Part shown: positions 59,894 to 64,000 of the stretch, piece by piece | Position numbering within the stretch: the first letter of the stretch is position 1 | Layout: each line of letters opens with the position of its first letter | From: JALHFZ01 sp964483085 | GTDB lineage: Bacteria; Synergistota; Synergistia; Synergistales; Aminobacteriaceae | Direction: 5' to 3' | DNA: 64,000 nt | Assembly: GCA_964483085.1 (NCBI GenBank) | Contig: CAYZZX010000003.1 | Span: forward strand, 1 to 64,000 | Translations under genes and position numbers: made by a program | Notes under the pieces: model-generated | The model's database searches: none | What the model was told of the DNA's origin: nothing | What the model saw: the letters and a program-made list of their open reading frames with translations, nothing else

Positions 59894-61093
59894 TCAGCGG
59901 TCTATGGCGAGCTTTTTCGTATCCCGGGCAATCACAAGCTCTTCGTCCGTGGGAATGACCATGACCTTCACCGCGCTGTCGTCGGCACTGATGATGGCTT
60001 CTTTACCCCTGACCTTGTTCTTCTCAAGATCAAGCTTTACACCCAGGCATTCGAGGCCTTTGCAGATCCCTTCCCGGGCCCGGGCGCTGTTTTCGCCTAT
60101 CCCTGCGGTGAAGACGAGAATATCGACTCCCCCCATGGCAACGGCATAGGATCCGATATACTTCTTCACGCCGTAGTAGAGCATATCCTCAGCGAGTTTT
60201 GCTCTTCTGTTACCGTCGTCCGCCGCCTCCTCCACATCCCGGAGGTCACTGCTCACCCCCGAGATTCCGAGAAGACCGCTTTCCTTGTTCAGCACATGGC
60301 TCATGGCCTTGTTGTCAATGGCTTCCTGGTCGGAAAGGTAGGAGATGAGAAGGGGGTCGACATCGCCGCTCCGCGTTCCCATGATAACGCCGGGAAGAGG
60401 GCTGAAGCCCATGCTCGTATCTATGGATTTGCCACCTTCCACAGCGGTGATGGAGCTTCCGTTCCCCATGTGGCAGGTGATGATGTTCAGAGATTCGATG
60501 GGTTTGCCCACAAGTTCGGCAGCCCTGCGGGAGACGTAGAAATGGCTCGTTCCGTGGAAGCCGTAGCGGCGGACCTTGTACTTCTCGTAATAGTGGTAGG
60601 GAACGCCGTACATGTAGGCGTATCCGGGCATGGTCTGATGAAAGGCCGTATCGAAGACTCCCACCTGGGGGATGTTCGGAAGAGCCTCCGTGACCGCGTA
60701 GATTCCCATGAGGTTGGGCGGATTATGGAGGGGGGCCAGGGGCACACACTCCTCGAGGGCGTCGATGACGTCCGGCGTGATGATGACCGAGCCGGCATAC
60801 CGTTCACCCGCGTGCACCACTCTGTGGCCTACCGCCGCCAGTTCGTCCAGGCTTTTGAGAACTCCATGTTTCTCATCCAGAAGAGCCTCCACGACTACCT
60901 TAAAGGCCACTTTATGATTCGAAATTTCACGGTTCTGAATGACTGAGTCCATGCCGGTTTTCGTGTGCTTGATCCGGGCACCCTCAATGCCTATCCGTTC
61001 CACAAGCCCCTTTGCCAGAACCGATTCGTCGGTCATGGCGAAAAGCTGGTACTTGAGGGATGAACTGCCGCAGTTGATCACAAGAACTTTCAT
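59894..61093 (-). CDS. ackA: acetate kinase
   Basis: Makes ATP from acetyl phosphate, the main substrate-level phosphorylation step of many fermenters. The 399-residue protein has MKVLVINCGSSSLKYQLF, VGHRVVHAGERYAGSVIITPDV, NIITCHMGNGSSITAVEGGKSIDTSMGFSPL and VFTAGIGENSARAREGICKGLE. The ATG at 61093 is the homologous start; an open frame to 61219 adds upstream sequence only. A TACAAT element at 61145-61140 may be its -10. pta is not in the window. Confidence 0.96.
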   Translation of the reverse strand: MKVLVINCGSSSLKYQLFAMTDESVLAKGLVERIGIEGARIKHTKTGMDSVIQNREISNHKVAFKVVVEALLDEKHGVLKSLDELAAVGHRVVHAGERYAGSVIITPDVIDALEECVPLAPLHNPPNLMGIYAVTEALPNIPQVGVFDTAFHQTMPGYAYMYGVPYHYYEKYKVRRYGFHGTSHFYVSRRAAELVGKPIESLNIITCHMGNGSSITAVEGGKSIDTSMGFSPLPGVIMGTRSGDVDPLLISYLSDQEAIDNKAMSHVLNKESGLLGISGVSSDLRDVEEAADDGNRRAKLAEDMLYYGVKKYIGSYAVAMGGVDILVFTAGIGENSARAREGICKGLECLGVKLDLEKNKVRGKEAIISADDSAVKVMVIPTDEELVIARDTKKLAIDR

Positions 61094-61114
61094 TGTGTTC
61101 CCCGTCCTCTCTTC

Positions 61115-61144
61115 TTGACCGGTCTCTCCTTCCGGATGTATTGT
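61115..61144 (+). promoter_or_regulatory. promoter of tmcAL
   Basis: TTGACC (61115-61120), an 18-base spacer and TATTGT (61139-61144). The leader would be about 31 bases. Confidence 0.55.
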
Positions 61145-61181
61145 AGGGGAAGAATATTTTCCCGAAAGGCAGCCGGTCTCT

Positions 61182-62390
61182 ATGGTAAAAAATATCATCG
61201 GCATCATCGCCGAATACAACCCTCTTCACAATGGCCATGTCTATCACATCCGCGAGGCGGCCAGGCAGACCGGAGCCTCGGGTATTGTCGTGGTGCTGTC
61301 ATCCTATTTTACCCAGCGGGGCGAGCCCGCCCTCCTGAGCAAGTGGGACCGCGCGGAGATGGCTCTCCGGGCCGGAGCAAACCTGGTGCTCGAACTTCCC
61401 GTATTCTTCTCCTGCGCCAGCGCAGGAGTCTTTGCAGGAGGAGGCATTGATCTTCTTGCCGCCACCGGAGTAGTGGATACCGTCACCTTCGGAATGGAGG
61501 ATCCGGATTTCTCCGTTGAGTCAATCCTTGATATTCTAATTCACGAACCTTCTTCTTTCAAGGATTCTCTGAAAAAATACATGAAATCGGGTTTTTCCTA
61601 CGTGAAGGCCAGGGCCCGGGCCTTGGGGGATTTCGATCCCGCCTTCGATGGCTTCGTCTCCCGTCCGAACAATTCTCTGGCCCTTGCCTATATGCGAAGA
61701 GTTCGTATAAGGGAATATCCTCTGATCTGCCTCCCGATCCGGCGGGAGGGGGACAGCTACCGCGCCGAGACGGTCAGTTCTCCCTTGGCCAGCGCAACGG
61801 CTCTGCGGCGCCTTCTCGAGAACGGCAAGTTCAAAGAGGCGGAACCTCTCATGCCCTCTGCCGGGGGGGAGGTCCTCTTTCCGTGCATCGAAGCTGGCCG
61901 AGTGGTACTCTCCCGGGAGACCCTCTGGAGAATTACCCGGTCACTTCTCTCCCGGACCCCCCGGGAGGAACTGGAGCAGTCCGCGGGCATGACGGAGGGG
62001 ATGGAAAACCGTCTGCTGAAATTCATCTCCGAAAGCGCCTCATGGGAGGAGTTCATCACCGCCGCCGTTTCGGGCCGCTATCCTGCCGGGCGGGTGCGTC
62101 GGCAGATCATCCATTTTCTTCTGGGCATTTCCCGGCAGGACAGCGCTGCCCTGCAGCAGGAAGGCCCATCCTATCTCCGCCCTCTCGCTGCAGATGAAAA
62201 GGGGAGGCAGCTTCTTCGAAAGATGGATGACACAGGCACCCTTCCCGTGAGAAGCAAAATCTCCCTCTCCGGGAACTCCTCCGAAAGCAGGCTTGCCCTC
62301 CTCGAGCATCGGGCCGGAGAGCTGTGGGAAAACCTCGCTCAACGACACGCTCCGGGGTCTGAGAAAAAGAGACGCCCCTTTATGGGGTGA
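61182..62390 (+). CDS. tmcAL: tRNA(Met) cytidine acetate ligase TmcAL
   Basis: Acetylates the wobble cytidine of elongator tRNA-Met using acetate and ATP. The 402-residue protein begins IIGIIAEYNPLHNGHVYHI, the nucleotidyltransferase HxGH-like motif, and has VVVLSSYFTQRGEPALLSKWDRAEMALRAGANLVLELPVFFSCASAGVFAGGG and FVSRPNNSLALAYMRR, typical of YlbM. It is divergent from acetate kinase. Its 3' end overlaps convergent coaD by 11 bases. Confidence 0.92.
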   Translation: MVKNIIGIIAEYNPLHNGHVYHIREAARQTGASGIVVVLSSYFTQRGEPALLSKWDRAEMALRAGANLVLELPVFFSCASAGVFAGGGIDLLAATGVVDTVTFGMEDPDFSVESILDILIHEPSSFKDSLKKYMKSGFSYVKARARALGDFDPAFDGFVSRPNNSLALAYMRRVRIREYPLICLPIRREGDSYRAETVSSPLASATALRRLLENGKFKEAEPLMPSAGGEVLFPCIEAGRVVLSRETLWRITRSLLSRTPREELEQSAGMTEGMENRLLKFISESASWEEFITAAVSGRYPAGRVRRQIIHFLLGISRQDSAALQQEGPSYLRPLAADEKGRQLLRKMDDTGTLPVRSKISLSGNSSESRLALLEHRAGELWENLAQRHAPGSEKKRRPFMG

Positions 62391-62886
62391 TATTCCGGGG
62401 AAGGGGAAAGCGTTCCCGAAGGCGACGATAGACACCGGGGGGCACCATCTCGTGCACTGCTCCTCCGAACTGATAGATCTCCTTCACGGCGTGGCTCGAG
62501 AGATAGGAGTAACGGGCCTCGGTCACAATGAAGAGGGTCTCGATATCCGGGGCAAGCTGCCGGTTCATGAGGGCGAGCTGAAATTCGTATTCGAAATCAG
62601 AGAGGGCCCGAAGACCCCGGATGATGATTCTGCTTTGCTCCTGGCGGAGAAAATCTACGAGCAATCCCGCAAAAGAGCTGACCTTCACGTTCGGCAGATG
62701 GCTCAGGGCCTCCCGGGCCATGGCCTTCCGTTCATCTACCGTGAAGGAGGATTTTTTCTGAGGGTTGAGAAGAACGCTCACCACCAGCTCGTCAAAAAGG
62801 GCCGCTGCCCTCTCCGCAATATAGATGTGCCCGTTCGTGATAGGATCGAAAGAACCCGGATAGACGGCAATGATGCTTCGCTTCAT
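62380..62886 (-). CDS. coaD: phosphopantetheine adenylyltransferase
   Basis: Fourth step of CoA synthesis. The 168-residue protein has AVYPGSFDPITNGHIYIAERAAALFDELVV with the TXGH motif, QSRIIIRGLRALSDFEYEFQLALMNRQLAPDIETLFI and YSYLSSHAVKEI with the Ser/Thr loop. ATG 62886 overlaps the rsmD stop by four bases. Confidence 0.96.
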   Translation of the reverse strand: MKRSIIAVYPGSFDPITNGHIYIAERAAALFDELVVSVLLNPQKKSSFTVDERKAMAREALSHLPNVKVSSFAGLLVDFLRQEQSRIIIRGLRALSDFEYEFQLALMNRQLAPDIETLFIVTEARYSYLSSHAVKEIYQFGGAVHEMVPPGVYRRLRERFPLPRNITP

Positions 62887-63392
62887 TCTGCTTCTCCCTT
62901 CTCCCGGCCCCTGAGAAAGGTCAGGACCGTGTCGCCGTATTCCCGCCGATCGGCTACGATATAATTTTCTCCGGCAGGAAGGTCCTCCCGGAAGGAATGC
63001 TCCACAACCGCAATCCCCTCCGGTGCAAGTACCCCCCCCTCCCTGGGAAAGAGAAGCTCTCCAAGGAGCGGAGGCCATCCGTTCCCGTAAGGAGGGTCGG
63101 CGAAGATGATGTCAAAAAGACGTTTTTTCCTTTTAAGGTACGCAAGAGAGCGCCTGATATCCATGGTGAGGAGCAGAAAATCCGGGTCATCCGGAAAAAG
63201 CGGCCGAATCTGCCGTACTCTGGCGGGCAGAATCTCTACCGCCGCCACCGGACAGGCTCCCCGGTCCCGGGCCATCCGTGCCACCCTTCCCGTCCCCGAA
63301 AAAAGATCGAGAAAAGCAGCTCCTCGGATGTCGCCGAAGATGCTGAAAAGAGCCTGAAGCACCTTCCCCGAGGTGGGACGGACCTCCTTCAC
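62883..63392 (-). CDS. rsmD: 16S rRNA (guanine(966)-N(2))-methyltransferase RsmD
   Basis: Rossmann-fold methyltransferase of 169 residues. It has FLDLFSGTGRVARMARDRGA for SAM binding and the catalytic IIFADPPYGNGWPPLL. The usual RPT..V..ALF segment is at residues 5-16, so the N-terminal strand seen in longer RsmD proteins is shortened. rsmD-coaD is a widespread pair, supporting the call. Confidence 0.9.
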   Translation of the reverse strand: MKEVRPTSGKVLQALFSIFGDIRGAAFLDLFSGTGRVARMARDRGACPVAAVEILPARVRQIRPLFPDDPDFLLLTMDIRRSLAYLKRKKRLFDIIFADPPYGNGWPPLLGELLFPREGGVLAPEGIAVVEHSFREDLPAGENYIVADRREYGDTVLTFLRGREKGEAE

Positions 63393-63404
63393 TGCTCTCT
63401 CCCT

Positions 63405-64000
63405 TCAGACAGAGGAGCGCTCAAGTTCCGCCGCGAGGGCCATAACGGCGCCCTTTACGGCAGGGGTGAGAAAAGGGGTGGAATAGGGGGCGATCTTCAC
63501 GAGGCAATCATCCTCTCCTTCAACGATAAGAAGAAAAAATTTCTGCTCAAAATCGCCATCCATGGTCACCGTTTCGAGGATACGGCATTTCCCTTCGTCG
63601 GAATAGCTTCTTTTATAAATCCAGAGGGAGGTACCGTCTTTCTCCTCCCGGCCGAAAAGTTCTTTCAAAACACTCTCGGATTGTCCCTTTCGCTGTACGC
63701 GAACATGCACGTCCTCAGCCCTCCCCGGATAGTGCGGATCTCCGCCCGCAGCACACGTTTCCTTCTCAACCCTGGAAAGATAAATACTCTTTCCCATTTC
63801 AAGCCATCGGCGTTCATATTTCGTACGGATCGGGCGGATGGGATCCACCTGCCATGCGGTCTCTTCGAGATGAGGATGGGCAATCATTCCCTCCCTTACC
63901 TCAAGGCCATACCACTCCTCATCGGTGCAAAGTTCGAAAAAACCGCCCTTTTTCAGTACTCTTGCCACTTCGGAGGGAAAGCTGCCGTTGGATACCCTGT
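63405..64000 (-). CDS. trmB: tRNA (guanine-N7-)-methyltransferase, C-terminal part, 5' end outside window
   Basis: Methylates G46 of tRNA. The frame is open to the right edge (VSNGSFPSEVARVLKKGGFFELCTDEEWYG, the end of the Rossmann core), so the start is missing. The usual IRTKYERRWLEMGKSIYLSRVEK follows, where TrmB normally ends (T.YE...). Here about 125 more residues continue, ending in TPAVKGAVMALAAELERSSV. Extended TrmB proteins are known from Aquifex and Thermotoga-like groups. Directly upstream of rsmD with a 12-base gap. Confidence 0.82.
   Translation of the reverse strand, partial: RVSNGSFPSEVARVLKKGGFFELCTDEEWYGLEVREGMIAHPHLEETAWQVDPIRPIRTKYERRWLEMGKSIYLSRVEKETCAAGGDPHYPGRAEDVHVRVQRKGQSESVLKELFGREEKDGTSLWIYKRSYSDEGKCRILETVTMDGDFEQKFFLLIVEGEDDCLVKIAPYSTPFLTPAVKGAVMALAAELERSSV

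Noticed and set aside
1..64000. CRISPR array, prophage or integrated element
   Set aside because: No regularly spaced repeats, integrase, transposase or phage genes were seen.

Overview
The window reads as chromosome of a strictly anaerobic, amino-acid-fermenting bacterium. I favour Synergistota (Aminobacterium or Aminivibrio type), as an inference from gene content and layout. A TRAP transporter, a glycyl-radical enzyme, a tungsten-type aldehyde:ferredoxin oxidoreductase (AOR) and many polyferredoxins point to anaerobic peptide or amino-acid use. The tmk-yaaR-holB-ricT order and a FapR-headed fatty-acid operon are Firmicutes-like, whereas fabK and TRAP systems fit a diderm anaerobe. There is no phage, insertion sequence or CRISPR array. 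One 35-base run of N (25975-26009) is an assembly gap between two methionine tRNA genes.

Layout. (1) 1-1506, minus: a 5'-truncation-free but 3'-cut nnrD, acpS and an anchored hypothetical protein. (2) 1716-1886: tRNA-Val with its own promoter and terminator. (3) 1870-5230, minus: a TRAP transporter (dctP, Q, M) with a perfect hairpin between dctP and dctQ and a small membrane protein at the end. (4) 5274-14951, minus: a ten-gene operon. In transcription order it holds a split, five-part flavin/Fe-S amino-acid dehydrogenase resembling the archaeal PdhAFXB proline dehydrogenase, a four-cluster polyferredoxin, a tungsten AOR, a MoaD/ThiS-like protein, a glycyl-radical activase and a HypD-type hydroxyproline dehydratase. 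A divergent ornithine-cyclodeaminase-family reductase follows. The genes suggest import of hydroxyproline or proline, conversion to pyrroline-5-carboxylate, and ferredoxin-coupled oxidation of its open aldehyde form to glutamate. This pathway is my hypothesis.

(5) 16222-25858, minus: rlmB, uvrA, uvrB, ftsH, hpt, tilS. (6) 25876-26392: a tRNA operon (Leu, fMet, Met) with a strong promoter. (7) 26480-35405: an HD-GYP protein, hisC-yerC, nth, a Lon-like protease, cobO and hypF. (8) 35461-46239, minus: a long housekeeping run from prfB (with a programmed frameshift) through an S55 peptidase, tmk, yaaR, holB, ricT, ftsY, two poorly known genes and purB to glpX. birA lies divergent to prfB.

(9) 47479-49157: an unrecognised 418-residue protein preceded by a promoter, a 30-codon ORF and a strong terminator, which looks like an attenuated leader or an independent small transcript. 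An MFS gene is divergent. (10) 50424-58992, minus: fapR-plsX-fabH-fabK-fabD-fabG-acpP-fabF-rnc and a ZnuA-like protein, headed by a promoter with a near-consensus FapR box. (11) 59070-64000: ackA-yceD-rpmF (minus), tmcAL (plus), and trmB-rsmD-coaD (minus, trmB cut by the right edge).

Limits: functions rest on motif recognition from memory and no searches were run. Promoters and operators were picked by eye.
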